From Polytrichum commune (taxonomy: Eukaryota; Streptophyta; Polytrichopsida; Polytrichales; Polytrichaceae): a stretch of 64,000 bases of DNA. This document shows, piece by piece, positions 51,901 to 62,935 of the stretch. Both the position numbers and the translations under genes were made by a program. The stretch lies in contig OX485804.1 in NCBI GenBank assembly GCA_950295325.1, forward strand, positions 25,420,001-25,484,000. Direction: 5' to 3'. How positions within the stretch are numbered: the first letter of the stretch is position 1; each line of letters begins with the position of its first letter. The notes beneath the pieces were generated by a model that did no database searches, was not told the origin of the DNA, and was given only the letters and a program-made list of their open reading frames with translations.

Positions 51901-54895
51901 GTGTTGTCATTTCTGATGTGGATGGCACCATCACAAAGTATGTTTGGCTCTTGGACACTCTTTTGAGGAGTATTTGATGGTTTTTGTAGAGCCTGATCTT
52001 TATGACAGGACTGATGTGACCTACAGAACTTCCGGAAAGTTGTTACTGCTGACTCTCAAAGTTGTTGGTGATGTAACACAATTGTTGTAACAAGGAGCTC
52101 GGTGGCTCCAGAGAGATATGGGCTGAAAGTGCATATGATTTCTGCGAGCTAAGTGTATCTTGATGACATGAAAGTTGAACGTGTGGTGTTGCAGGTCAGA
52201 TGTATTGGGTCAGGTGATGCCTTTGGTGGGAAAGGACTGGACACAATTAGGGGTCACTCGCCTTTTCTCTGCTATCAAGGTACTTGTGGTTTGTGGAAAA
52301 TGCATGACTTCCTCCATTATCTGAGATGGTTTGTCTGATATGGAATTTTAGGAAGGTGTTATCTAGTGCTTCCTCTGTAAGTATGTTATGCACCTATGTT
52401 GGCATTGAGTGTGACATGGTTTTTCACTTGTTCTATTCATGGAGTGCAGTGTTGACACAGCCAGAAGGTGAAATACCTGCGGTGCGATTTTGTTTGGTAT
52501 CACTACAAAAGCTGATGGTATGAGCTTCGTGCAATTGTACAGGAGAACGGTTATGAGGTGATGTTCTTAAGTGCTCGTGCAATTTCCCAGGCGTACCTCA
52601 CCCGACAGTTCTTGTTGAATTTGAAGCAGGTATGTATTACCTAGAGTCGGTGGAGTATTGCAGACTGGACTCAAATTTGTGTCCTCATTCCTGCAGGTGT
52701 GAGGGTTAACACGGGAGTGCACAAGTTGCATTGCCTAACATTGTGTGCAGTTAGGTGGTCATTAGCATTCACTGCGATGTTTGAAGCAGTTAGTTTATAA
52801 GTAGTTTATGGTTGTGGAGTAAGTGGTTAAGGGAACCTTATGACGGTGTTTTGGAGGAAGGCTTGATTCTGAACTTTGGCGTTGCAGGATGGAGAAGCTC
52901 TACCAGATGGACCGGTGGTTATTTCTCCTGATGGGCTCTTCCCCTCGCTGTATCGTGAAGGTTAGTGTTATTTGGTAAAAGTGAGATTTGGTCACAATTC
53001 CAGTAGTAGCCTTGCAGCAGAAAGTGATATGTAATGCGGGCATGAGTTCGCAGGAGGCAATTCCTGGTGTATCATTGACTGTAGCTCAAGCTGCAGAACG
53101 TTTATGATTGTGCTGTGATGTTGCACAGCAAGCATGATAATTTAAAGCTGGTGAAACTCAGCTTCTATGTGAAAACACTGGATAGTGTGTCCTAATCAGT
53201 GCATTGCTGGTCATACAGTTATCCGACGAGCTCCTCATGAATTCAAAATTGCATGCCTTCAGGTATTCTTCTCTTCCCATTTTTCAACATTGGAAGACTA
53301 TTGAGTAGCTTAGATCACAAGAGGGTAATACTTTGTGATGGTAAAGTGAGAATGCTGGAGTAGGTTGAGAAGTGGTGTGATGATTTTTGTTGTGTGTTCA
53401 GGATATTCGGGACCTCTTTCCCAAGGACTGCAACCCATTTTATGCAGGTTTTGGGAACCGTGACACTGACGAAATCAGTTACCTGAAAGTTGGCATCCCT
53501 AAGGGCAAAATATTCATCATCAATCCCAAGGTAGGGTTTGGTTCTTGATGGAGTGGTGCAGACAGTGAGGTTCTTGTATGATATTGGATGCCCATTCATG
53601 GTTTGCTGGCAAGCATATGCAGACATTGTTCAAGCCGAGTGTTTTTTCTTTGTGAAGCGCAAACAGCTGGCATTGCTGAGATGTAGAGATCCATTAGGGA
53701 ACCATGCGGATGTGATACCGTGCCACTGGTTCGTGTTTGTTGGTGTTGGTTCTATGGTTCTCAAGTTTACTTACTTGACTACACCTGGGACGGGTACGAT
53801 GATGGATACATGTCAGTACTCTCTGGCATGATGAATGGGAGGTTTCTGTGGTTGATGATTTGTCCACGGTGTCCAGGGAGAGGTTGCAGTAAACAACAGA
53901 GTGGATGTAAAATCTTACACATCACTCCACAAGCTGGTGGACGACATGTTTCCTCCCCAAACTTATACTGAGCAGGTTTGCATCCACTCATTTACATGTT
54001 ATGAAGAATTATCTGGAAGAATTTCTATTGAAAAGTGGTATGAAGCTGACAATGTCTAGATATTCATGTATAGAAGTGGGATGTGTGGCATGGCTGGATC
54101 TGTTGAAAGTACGAGTTATTGAAACAAAGTGGGATGCACTTACTAAACTGTTTAGCTTGGGAAAGTTGTGAAAGCCCTCTGAGCAATAAAAGGGAGCTTT
54201 GTGGAAGAAATAAAATAACCACTGTTTGGTCTACTTCAGAAACTTTCGGACTAGCATCCAGTGTTAGGAACTGTTGAAGTTAGTGGGCATGTCCTGGAAT
54301 GTAGCTTCCTGTATGAGGATTGTTGTGGATAGGCCCTGGTGAAATGGGTTGCCTCCATTTGGGTATTGCTGCATGTTTGTCCGTTGGCTAGGTCATTCTC
54401 ACTCTTGATGGCTTCCTTTGGCAGGCTTTATGCTGAGTATGTAACTCTTAAAATCTATGGATTAGCTATCTCCCTTGATACTTATTTTGTTCTTTACTGG
54501 TTAGCTATAAGCGTAGGTTTCTGAAAAACAATGCTGACAAGGACATGTGCAATTGACAAGCTTGAGAGGCCTTAGTTTCTCATCTAGAGCAGATGGTCCA
54601 TGAAGGTTTTGAACTTTGTGATGTGAATGGCAGGAGGACTACAACACATGGAACTACTGGAAAATGCCACTGCCTGATGTTGAAGATGAGTTGACTGTGA
54701 AAAGGTTATCCATCTGATATCATGGTTTACAAAGCCCCTACTTTCATACTGCTGTAGTCTCATTCACTAGTTTCATGTCTGGGTTTTAATGTTGATTCTG
54801 TAATCTGGACCTACTTTCATACAGCCAGCATTTGACTGTTCACTTGTTGATTCTGTGAGTGCAGTGGTTCAAAGTCGAAGAGGACGAAGTCATAA
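45979..54895 (+). CDS. PAH: Phosphatidate phosphatase PAH / lipin, copy B (13 coding exons)
   Basis: Inverted paralogue of the gene at 13278-22094, with the same reaction and exon plan. Exons: 45979-46225, 46577-46821, 46999-50797, 50969-51651, 51864-51937, 52195-52279, 52543-52629, 52888-52960, 53219-53262, 53402-53530, 53877-53975, 54634-54704, 54865-54895; joined frame 1888 residues, no internal stop. The catalytic DVDGT motif is intact (Asp1676, Asp1678) and Gly83 of the N-terminal domain is kept. It differs from copy A by a 6-residue in-frame tandem insertion in the linker (about 48721-48770), scattered replacements in exon 3, and Glu instead of the usual Gly at residue 5. An in-frame ATG at 45949 would add ten residues ([10 protein letters not shown]); I chose 45979 because it matches the family start and copy A. 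The last exon is 31 nt and supplies a basic tail [10 protein letters not shown]; if the preceding intron were retained, translation would stop at 54717 after KRLSI. The neighbour VPS9A is convergent. Confidence 0.9.
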
Positions 54896-55990
54896 AAGTA
54901 AGCCCGCCAAGAGAGTGCAAAGTGCTCTATTGGATTGAATTTAAGTTTGAACGGGGGCCATGTTTTGATGCCGAGAATCGAATCTTCCAAGGCCTTGGAA
55001 ACATATTGTATAGCAGGTATCATCACTCGATTAGGCCTGGTCAGGAACCCGTGGAAATTTGTAGAGTAACTTTTGAGGTTATTATACATTCGATTTGTTG
55101 GGAGGCTGACAAACCCAAAGATAGGAGAAGTAGGTTGTCACTTTTCACTTGGGCGGGGAAATTCCTAAGACAATTAATTTGCTTATATCTCATACTTGTC
55201 CAAAGTGATTGTAGCGCTGACCCAGGAATGCTTGATTTATTATTAACAACGCCAAATGATGGCCATTTATTACTTTGTCACACTTGCTCACAAGAGTTTC
55301 CATAATATTGTTACCATTGGTGATCCAGTCTGATGTGGTAGGATTGCTTGTCTAACATGTTCCAGCATGATTGTTCTGGAATGATAAAGATCTTGTAAAG
55401 AAACATTGGAGCTGGAGTTTCCGTTTGTGGTGTTTGCTGTTTGAAAGGTGAATGATGTTTGGATATTGGCAAATAAGCTTATCCACGGCTGACGTACTTG
55501 TCTGGAAGCATCTATATATATATTCTCTTGCTACATGTACCCAGGGCCCGACCCTATTATCATTTCCCTTATTTCAGTTGTGTATTTTTCAGTGGAATTT
55601 TTTGTGCCTCTTGTCCTGCACAGATGAAATGTCATTTTGTGACCTTGGTATCTCAGTTAGCGACCGAGTAGACGCACATCTTTGTTGACTGCTTGTTGGT
55701 TCTACATTAGAGATGAACTTTGGAGTGAATCTAATTACCTACTACACAACTTGTAACAGGTGAAATTAATCCCTCCAATTGAGTCGCTGAAGTTAGAACG
55801 TGCGAATCAGATATTTCTGACCAACAGAAATTGATACAGGCAAGGAAGTGCTACTCCTTTTGAGCCTAGAGTACATACTCTTTACCCTCTTATGGTGTAA
55901 TGATGATTGGTGACTTATGCATTAAGTAATGGCAGTTATGCATTGTGCATATACACCCACCACCAGTAAAGTTATATACATTGCTGTCAG
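54896..55990 (+). other. 3' flank / 3' UTR region of PAH copy B, shared with copy A
   Basis: Non-coding continuation of the duplication past the stop codon, matching 12150-13277 inverted. A long frame at 54859-55305 runs through it, but the equivalent frame in copy A is broken, so I do not call it coding. Confidence 0.55.
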
Positions 55991-57532
55991 AAAGTCCTAA
56001 GTTAATGATTTTTAAGACAAGCTGTAGTCGATAATTTTGGCATGGTATGAGGGCTTAGGATTTGTGCCACTCAAGTGACTGGGTCTGATAAGGATTTTAT
56101 AGTCTATAGGTTTGTGATTTATTCATCCTAACGTAATTTATTTATCCTATTATGGGGTTTGTGATACTAATGTCAGGGTCGAATATGCTAAGAAAAGGAA
56201 TCTTTTAGCTACAAGGGGTGTCTGAACTTTTCCCATCAAAATTACTTAATTGCACATCTTGGTCATGAGAGGTTGTTTTTATACCATTAAATTGTAGTGG
56301 TATATGCCAAAGTTTAAACTGGATACTTATGTGGGCTGTGTTCCAAAATAGTGACTTAGATTCACATGGTATTTGAGACCATGCACATGGCTATGCTATG
56401 GTCAAACATCCTTTGCATACTTGGTGCCCCCACAATGGCCAACCACCACTAACCCCAACACTGCCCAACATAAAAGTTACATCTCATAGAAGTTACATTC
56501 TGCCATAATTGAATGGCCATCATAAATAAACATTAATATCAATACCCCCTTATAATTAATCTTAGGCTGGAATGTGAAACCCTTCATCACCATTTCATCT
56601 CCCATTCATGTTCGTGCATAAAACACATGATTATTTAACTATTGTTGATGGACTGTTCCATTTGGTGTAATTGGTTTCTTTGCTTCTTGCATGTCTATGC
56701 TATTTTCCTGGAACACATAATCGTAATGGTGGAACTTAATAGAGCTTAGTTGAACAGAAATGTCTATGATTAGGGGAGACCCAAAGAATGCATATGGATG
56801 AAGAGGAAGAGAGGAGAGAATTACAAAAGTGAGGAAGAGGAAAGATGGGAGGAAAGGAGTGAGGAGGGAAGGAATGTAGATGGTACTCTATTTTTATTTT
56901 CTATGGATTATATGTGTACCCCAAATTGTCCTATTAGTGTGGGTTACTATTTGGAGTTGTGGATTTCTATAACATTTCACTTAAACTACATAAATATGAC
57001 ATCAAAGAACATGACATAACTTACTTGGTGGAAAAATGATAATGCCAGTAAAATGTGTAGCAACATGTAAATCCAAATGGTAACCCGCCCTAATAAGACA
57101 ATTTAGTGTAGTCCTCTTTCCAGTGATGTGTCACATCAAGAGGAAATTTTCTCTCTGCAGGAAAGGTCACTACAGTAGTGGAAATAAATAGAGGTGATAA
57201 ATGTGTAGGAAAACTTGCCCCTAAATGTAATGTGAGAAATTGGTGCAGTGTATGTCAATTTGGTAAAATTTCGCATGATGGAGATGGCAAATCTCAAAAG
57301 GATGTTCTGTCAAAAAGGTATATTTCTTCGCCATTTTGTTTAATGAATGAAATCGTCAACATACTATTAATGTTGATGTGTGGATGAATGTAATAATCTA
57401 TCCAAGTAACGCCATGGAACTCATATCTACCTACCCAGCAATATAGCAAGTCCAACAGCATATTACAGTGGATTGGAAATAGCACTGGTTTCCTCATGTC
57501 CCTCCGTATTAGAGCTATCCTTTAATTCCAAC
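55991..57532. other. Intergenic, outside the duplication; no gene recognised
   Basis: AT-rich. A purine-rich open stretch at 56798-56890 (GAGGAAGAGAGGAG-like) translates to a Glu/Arg-rich run typical of simple sequence. Nothing else can be supported. Confidence 0.5.
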
Positions 57533-57825
57533 AGAATTTTGGTCCGGAGTTGGTTGTTTTGCATACAAAACTTTCCATGCTTAATAAGTTTTCAGTACAT
57601 GATTGGGGTTGGTGTGGAGATTTGAATGAACAACATTTTATGTTGGTTCATTGTGGTTCAAACTCATTCTGGCTTGCCAAGAGGTGCTTAAATGAGTTTG
57701 GCCCCAATGAACCAGTATAGAATGTTCTTCATTAAAAGCTCCACAGACTGCAAGCATGCACTAAATACTTACTGAGCATGGAAATGTTTTTTTGATGCAA
57801 AACAACCAACTGCCAACCAAAACTC
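57533..57825. repeat. 293-bp near-perfect foldback (hairpin) sequence
   Basis: Left arm from GAATTTTGGTCCGGAGTTGG and right arm inverted from GGAGTTTTGGTTGGCAGTTG align almost end to end: GTTGGTTGTTTTGCAT, TTTCCATGCT-A-TAAGT, TGGTTCATTG-GG and AAACTCATT occur in both. Arms are about 140 bp and only about 20 bp remain as loop, near 57672-57690. It lies between the convergent ends of PAH copy B and VPS9A. It could be a foldback MITE or a transcribed long hairpin; the sequence does not decide. Confidence 0.8.
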
Positions 57826-58106
57826 CGATGGAAAAATCTTGTGTTTTTTTTTTCAAAGTTTGACCAAAAGTGAACGCAATCCTATGTTTTTCTTAGCATG
57901 CACAAAGTCCAAAATTATAAAGATGGGATAGGAGAATCTAGTAGGATATCTTTGCATCCTTGACAGGATGATGTCATTAATTTTCTCCCACTGGTTACCA
58001 TACAGGAGAAGGGTGGTGCACATTCTATAATCTTACAAGAAACATGCACAAGTGGCAATTGACTACAGAAAACCTTCATATAAAGGGCCCATCAAATCAA
58101 CACCAA
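57826..58106 (-). other. 3' flank of VPS9A
   Basis: Short AT-rich stretch after the VPS9A stop codon at 58107-58109. No poly(A) signal could be assigned with confidence. Confidence 0.4.
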
Positions 58107-61100
58107 CTAATCTTCTACATGGTCCCCAGAAGCAAATTCACCTACTTGAACTGGAGTGTCCTGACTCTTGAAAACCTCGTGCACCATGTATCCTGTATCT
58201 TCAGCAACTTCATGTTCATCAACAGCTCCAATTTCATCACCTTCTCTCTCAGCTTCAACACCTGATACTTGTGGAGTTTCAAACTCCGATGGATGCTCTT
58301 GTCTAGCCATATCTCGAAATGATGGACTTCGCAAATTGTTCTCGTTTGTGCTTTTGAGTAAACTCATACCCTCAAAGAGATCCTGAGCACCTTCAGTTTC
58401 AATTGTTCTCTTCACTTCTGGTGCTTGTTCCTCCTTCACAATTGAATGCTCGTCACCCAATGACATTCTCTCCGATGCAGGAGTTCTTAATATAGACCTT
58501 TGGAGGTCCCCACTTCTGCGTGGCGTGCTACCTGGCTCTCTCAAGTCGAGGAGTGGTGAGAAAACTCTACTACTACTTGCTGTAATGTTAGTTCCTTCCA
58601 CAGCTTTACAAAGTGCAATGTACTTCAGCACAAGTTCCTTGTAGTCAGCAAGAAGTCCCTCAACATCCATAACTCTTAAATCACCAGCACTGGCATATAA
58701 AAAGGGGTAGTCTCGAGCCAGTTGTCCACTTTGATCTGCCTCCAGAACTGCTGGAAAGCCTGAAATTTCAAGCTTGGCAACTGAAGCATTTTCTTTTTCC
58801 AATTTTGCTTCTGTTGGACTAACAGGGGTACTTCCTGCAGATGCTGCCAAGGCAGCTGAATCCACTGGCAAAACACGGGACTCTGCTTGGTCTTCTCTTC
58901 GAACACTTAACCCCGAGTCTGGCTCCACTTTGCTTATGGACTGCTTTGTGGCCAATGACATGGGAGGCATATCAGATTTAATGACAGATGCATCAACACT
59001 AGGTGGATGCTTTTCCACAGCAGGAAAAGTGGAGGAGTGTGCAGCCGTGTTCACATCAAGTAAAGCTCTAGCTGACTGCATTTGTTTCTCAAACTCTGAA
59101 TTGTCCATTGACAATGATGTGGCTGCTAAGGTATCAATAAAAGCTTCTGCTGAGCAAAGGTTTGTGTAGAAATAGGCTGCTTCTGAGGCTAACCGTGATT
59201 CATGCCGGTATCGGCGGATATAAAGAAGATTTGAATGAAGCTGGGGTGGGTTTGCCTGCACTCATTCACCCACAGAAACAATATTTAGTCCAGATTTGTG
59301 CGTGCAATCTGGCACTCCCTGAACAGAGCTGCTACCTCAACAAAATTCTCTCAAACAAAGTAATATTGTGCTGTCCGCAAATTTGTGCAATAATTCCCTA
59401 GATCCATTTCATGAGATTATTGCCTATTAATTTCTCCACTTCTGATGGTCTACTGAACGAAAATGGAGAGAGACAAGTGGTTGGAGAGCTTACCTTAATA
59501 ACAACATATATCAAAACTGGAAGAAAGTCATCAGCACCAGGAGGGTTGTCTTTTGACGCAATGGAGACATTGAGTAACAAATTGTTGATAACTCGACAGC
59601 AATTGAGAATACACACAAGTTTATCCCGAGGCGCCTTGTATGTATTGATCTTCTGTAGCTCCTTCTGAGCCAACTGATCAACCACACCAAAGAGACTCAG
59701 CTGAGAACATGAAACTGGAATAAGCAAAACAGTTTCATGTAAAACACGATCACTGGATGATATCTGGATCCCCTAATTGATTGGTCTAGATAATACTGTG
59801 CTTGTTAACTACCTATTAAGTTGGGGAAATTAACATGTGATGAAAATTCAACCAAAGATGTAACTTCACAGTGCTGCCAAGATACAACACTTCAATAGCA
59901 AACTAAGCCCAAACTAATGTACATCATCCAGGAAATTGTTGGGTTTGATACCAGCCATGATGATTCATGGAAATTTGGTGGGATGTCAAGATGCTCTGGC
60001 CGAAGAAACTGTTGCACCATTGCCATCTTTTCTGACAGCCTTAGGTCATGGTCAACTTCCTCAGGTAGTGGAGCAAATGCTCGGGAAAAAAGTTTGGTCA
60101 TCAGATATTTTTCCAAACCCTGCACTCAAGAAGAATTAGATCTGGAATAATCAATATAAGAAATCTTCAATATTTTGATATCTAGTAGTAAAAGTTTAGC
60201 AATGAATATTATACTCCAGGGTATACAAATTCTCCCATAGACCGAACATATTGTAATCATCAAAATACTTGTTAGATAGAGCTTTTAATTATCATCCATA
60301 ACGATCCTGGTGTCAGCCCTTGTTCAAACTTGTTCAGATATAATCTGATTACCAAAAGAATTAAACCCCCCAAAACCAGGTTAAAGAGTGGACATGGCTA
60401 GGGTAATCGGGTGACAACAATGAATGTAGCATTCTGTGGTGACTACACCTAGAATTGGGAGTGCTCAGTATTCTATCTTTATAACAATAATCTACTTGCA
60501 ACCCCCGGATTTCACCCACACTTGTTTCTGACTACAAAGAAAAAGGTGGTGGGAGAAAAACCTCGCCAGCTGCATCCAACTCTTCATCTGTAGCATTGAT
60601 GAACAGGGGATGAGCTTGAAACGCGCCCTCAGTTACAGTCAGAAACTTTTGGACACTATCACTGTCTCTAGCCGGATCTGCTTCTCTGGTCATAAATTCC
60701 ACTATGAAGCTGCACAAGAAAATCAACAGATTCATCAATCAATGCATTAATTTCAAGAAAGTCTCCTTACCTTGTGTTGAGTACCAATGATGTTCACATG
60801 GTAATGCAAAGGAGTTCAAATGGTAAAGAGCAGGTCGAAGAGCATGAAACCAAATAGCAGAAAACTACAACAGGAGGAGAATCATCAGTACAAGGATCGT
60901 GGGTCATTACCACTACGAGGTAGATTTTAATATCCAAATCTATTACGTCAATAAATTTGGATAACGGCAATCTACCTTGTAGTGGCAACGATCCATGATC
61001 CTTGTGCCAGCGAGTACGAGGCCAAGGACATATAAAGAATTAGGGTTTCTCTTAGCTGACAGGTGTGAACTATCACCAGAAGAGTGTCTACTTTCCAAAT

Positions 61101-61733
61101 TGACATTTTATTGAAAGGATGAAGGATCCACAGATAAGGAGGTACATGACGAATCCTTAGAGCTTGAAATGAAGCCAGAGAACCTTGAACCAAGATGATT
61201 CAAAACTTGCACTTGAGCTATCACAGATTGGATAGCTGCAGACTTGTAATATGTGAACAATCATCACACATGTATTAGCCCGAGCTCATTGTTTACAAGA
61301 GAAGCAGAAACCTCTCAAACATTGAGTAGGCTGTTATATTATGTGAAGTCCACTCAGGTGGCCTATATGCCAACGCACTGTACCACATATGGCAACCAAA
61401 TACTTTCAACCAACCATGTGGGAACCTAGGGGCTTGCCCTCGGGGAAATACATAGGTGCAGACTGGCTTGTCGACGCCCACCCATTCGAGGTAACCTTTG
61501 AAAGGAGGCAAAGGTCTTCAGGACCCTCTAATTCTCTTGATGCACGTTCTGTATCTAAATCTCCCTAAACTCAAGTACTGAAAAATTGAGGATGTAGGGA
61601 GAAGGGGCGATTGATTTACCAACCTCTTAATGGAACGGACAAGATCGGCAGCTTGAGGATGTCGCATGCGATCCAAGAAATCATGAAAGGTGAGTGGAGC
61701 CGTGGCCGCGTTGAACATATCAACACTGTCCAT
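58107..61733 (-). CDS. VPS9A: VPS9A-type guanine nucleotide exchange factor for RAB5 GTPases (5 coding exons)
   Basis: Catalyses GDP/GTP exchange on plant RAB5 (RABF) GTPases at endosomes, and so controls endocytic and vacuolar traffic. Exons on the minus strand: 61733-61624, 60709-60562, 60119-59952, 59673-59494, 59255-58107; all junctions GT-AG, joined frame 584 residues. The order and wording match Arabidopsis VPS9A recalled from memory: FHDFLDRMRHPQAADLV near the start, SIKSF across junction 1, EGLEKY across junction 2, SSWLLAQKEL across junction 3, then YKAPRDKLVCILNCC and GADDFLPVLIYV (188-199). Asp190 aligns with the aspartate needed for exchange in the Arabidopsis protein. NPPQLHSNLLYI follows. 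Residues beyond about 270 form a Ser/Glu-rich tail that I could not assign; Arabidopsis VPS9A is about 520 aa, so this tail is somewhat long. The start has G at -3 and +4. The 5' leader is purine-rich (GA) and merges into a large inverted repeat; intron 1 holds a 116-bp foldback. Confidence 0.92.
60890..61005. repeat. 116-bp foldback in VPS9A intron 1
   Basis: Left arm begins ACAAGGATCGTGGGTCATTA and ends GAGGTAGATT. The right arm inverted begins ACAAGGATCATGGATCGTTG and ends AAGGTAGATT. The arms are about 37 bp with several mismatches, and an inner CCAAAT / ATTTGG pair extends the pairing. It is MITE-like in size; no target duplication was seen. Confidence 0.75.
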
Positions 61734-61795
61734 GGCGCCCCTCTTCCTCTATCTTTCTCTGTCTCTCTGCCTCTTTCTCCACCTCCTCCAAGCAA

Positions 61796-62935
61796 GGCGG
61801 ACATTAAGTCCCCCATACGAACTATGAAGGTGTCAGATCGGGCGGGGCAGCCTCCAGGGAAATTTCTGAACCCGACCGAAAACTGCTGCCCGCCCCACCC
61901 AACTTCGAAAAAAAATATTGCCCTGGCATTCTTGAAGGCCGCTTGACTATAAATCTCATATTGAGTGCACTTCACCTTCAAGGTCTAAAATCCAATAAGT
62001 ATATGTGCACTTCCAATTAATAAATAAGCAATTCATTGGGATTTCATTCCGGAAGTGAAACCATTAATGAAGCGCGTAATTAACTTGGAGGTCAAATAAA
62101 ATTACAAAATCCTCATTAACATTGAGATTATAATTTTTACGACTTACCATTTGAAACTGTCTTTTGTCATTCTAAAATGACACTTAAATTTAGTGTGCTG
62201 ATTTATTTTGTATATTTTGTAATATTTTAGAAATGCAGTCTACTTTCACAAGTATTCATACACAATCAAACCAATTCAGTGTGATTTAATGTAATTAAGT
62301 CTAATTAATTCTGATTAATCCTAATTAAGCCCAAATAAATCAGAAAGTATGCTTATCAAATTAAGTAAGACTAATTAATTATATAATGTAATTACTGGAA
62401 CTAAATATAATTAATTCCAGTAATTACATTAATGAATTAATTCCAGTAATTAAATTAATTAAAAAAAATTGTATGAATACTTGTGAAAGTAGACGGCATT
62501 TCTAAAATATTATAAAATATACAAACTAAATCAGCACACTAAATTTAAGTGTCATTTTAGAATGACAAAGACAGTTTCAAATGGTAAGTCGAAAAAATTA
62601 TAACCTCAATGTTAATGAGGATTTTGTAATTTTATTTGCCTCCAAGTTAATTACGTGCTTCATTAATGGTTTCACTTTCGGAATGAAATCCCAATGAATT
62701 GCTTATGTACTAATTGGAAGTGCACATATATATTGGATTTTAGACCTTGAAGGTGAAGTGCACTCAATATGGGATTTGTAGTCAAGCGGTCTTCAAGAAT
62801 GCAAGGGCAATATTTTTTCCGAAGTTGGGCGGGGCCGGGCAGTAGTTTTTGGTCAGGATCAGAAACTTCCTTGGAAGTTGCCCCCGCCCAGATTTAACAC
62901 CCTCATAGTTCGTATGGGAGAACTTAATGTCCGCC
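61796..62935. repeat. Large inverted repeat at the VPS9A 5' end (466-bp arms, 209-bp spacer)
   Basis: Left arm 61796-62261 starts in the VPS9A leader, 63 bp before the start codon; right arm is 62471-62935. Reading inward, both share GGCGGACATTAAG, CCATACGAACTATGA, TGGGCGGGGC-like, GTGCACTTCACCTTCAAGG on one strand, CATTAATG, ACTTAAATTTAGTGT and GTATTCATAC. Identity is high with small indels. The spacer has its own inverted repeat, GTAATTACTGGAA (62388-62400) / TTCCAGTAATTAC (62415-62427). The VPS9A promoter must lie within or across this structure. Confidence 0.88.

Larger units (their letters stand above)
45913..55990 (+). repeat. Arm B of a ~10-kb inverted segmental duplication
   Basis: Partner of 12150-22160, in opposite orientation, separated by 23.75 kb. 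It carries the complete PAH copy B and the same 3' flank. Differences include an 18-bp tandem insertion in exon 3 and a longer intron 11 (extra sequence at about 54000-54170 relative to copy A). The extent was judged by eye; the outer edges could move by tens of bases. Confidence 0.9.

Noticed and set aside
54705-54717. Ending PAH at KRLSI without the last exon
   Set aside because: A good GT-AG intron leads to a 31-nt exon, conserved in both copies with only a silent change, that gives a basic tail. Kept only as a possible intron-retention form.
54859-55305. 148-residue frame after the PAH copy B last exon
   Set aside because: It starts at the last-exon splice site in a different frame. The matching frame in copy A is shorter and interrupted, and the last exon stops at 54893-54895 in the frame supported by silent substitution.
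12150-55990. Inverted duplication as an assembly artefact or collapsed haplotypes
   Set aside because: The arms differ at many sites and by indels, have different flanks at both ends, and are inverted around 24 kb of unrelated sequence. Long reads would settle it.
61293-61511. 72-residue frame in VPS9A intron 1
   Set aside because: It lies between exons whose junction (SIK-S-FIV) reproduces the family sequence exactly; the frame resembles nothing known.
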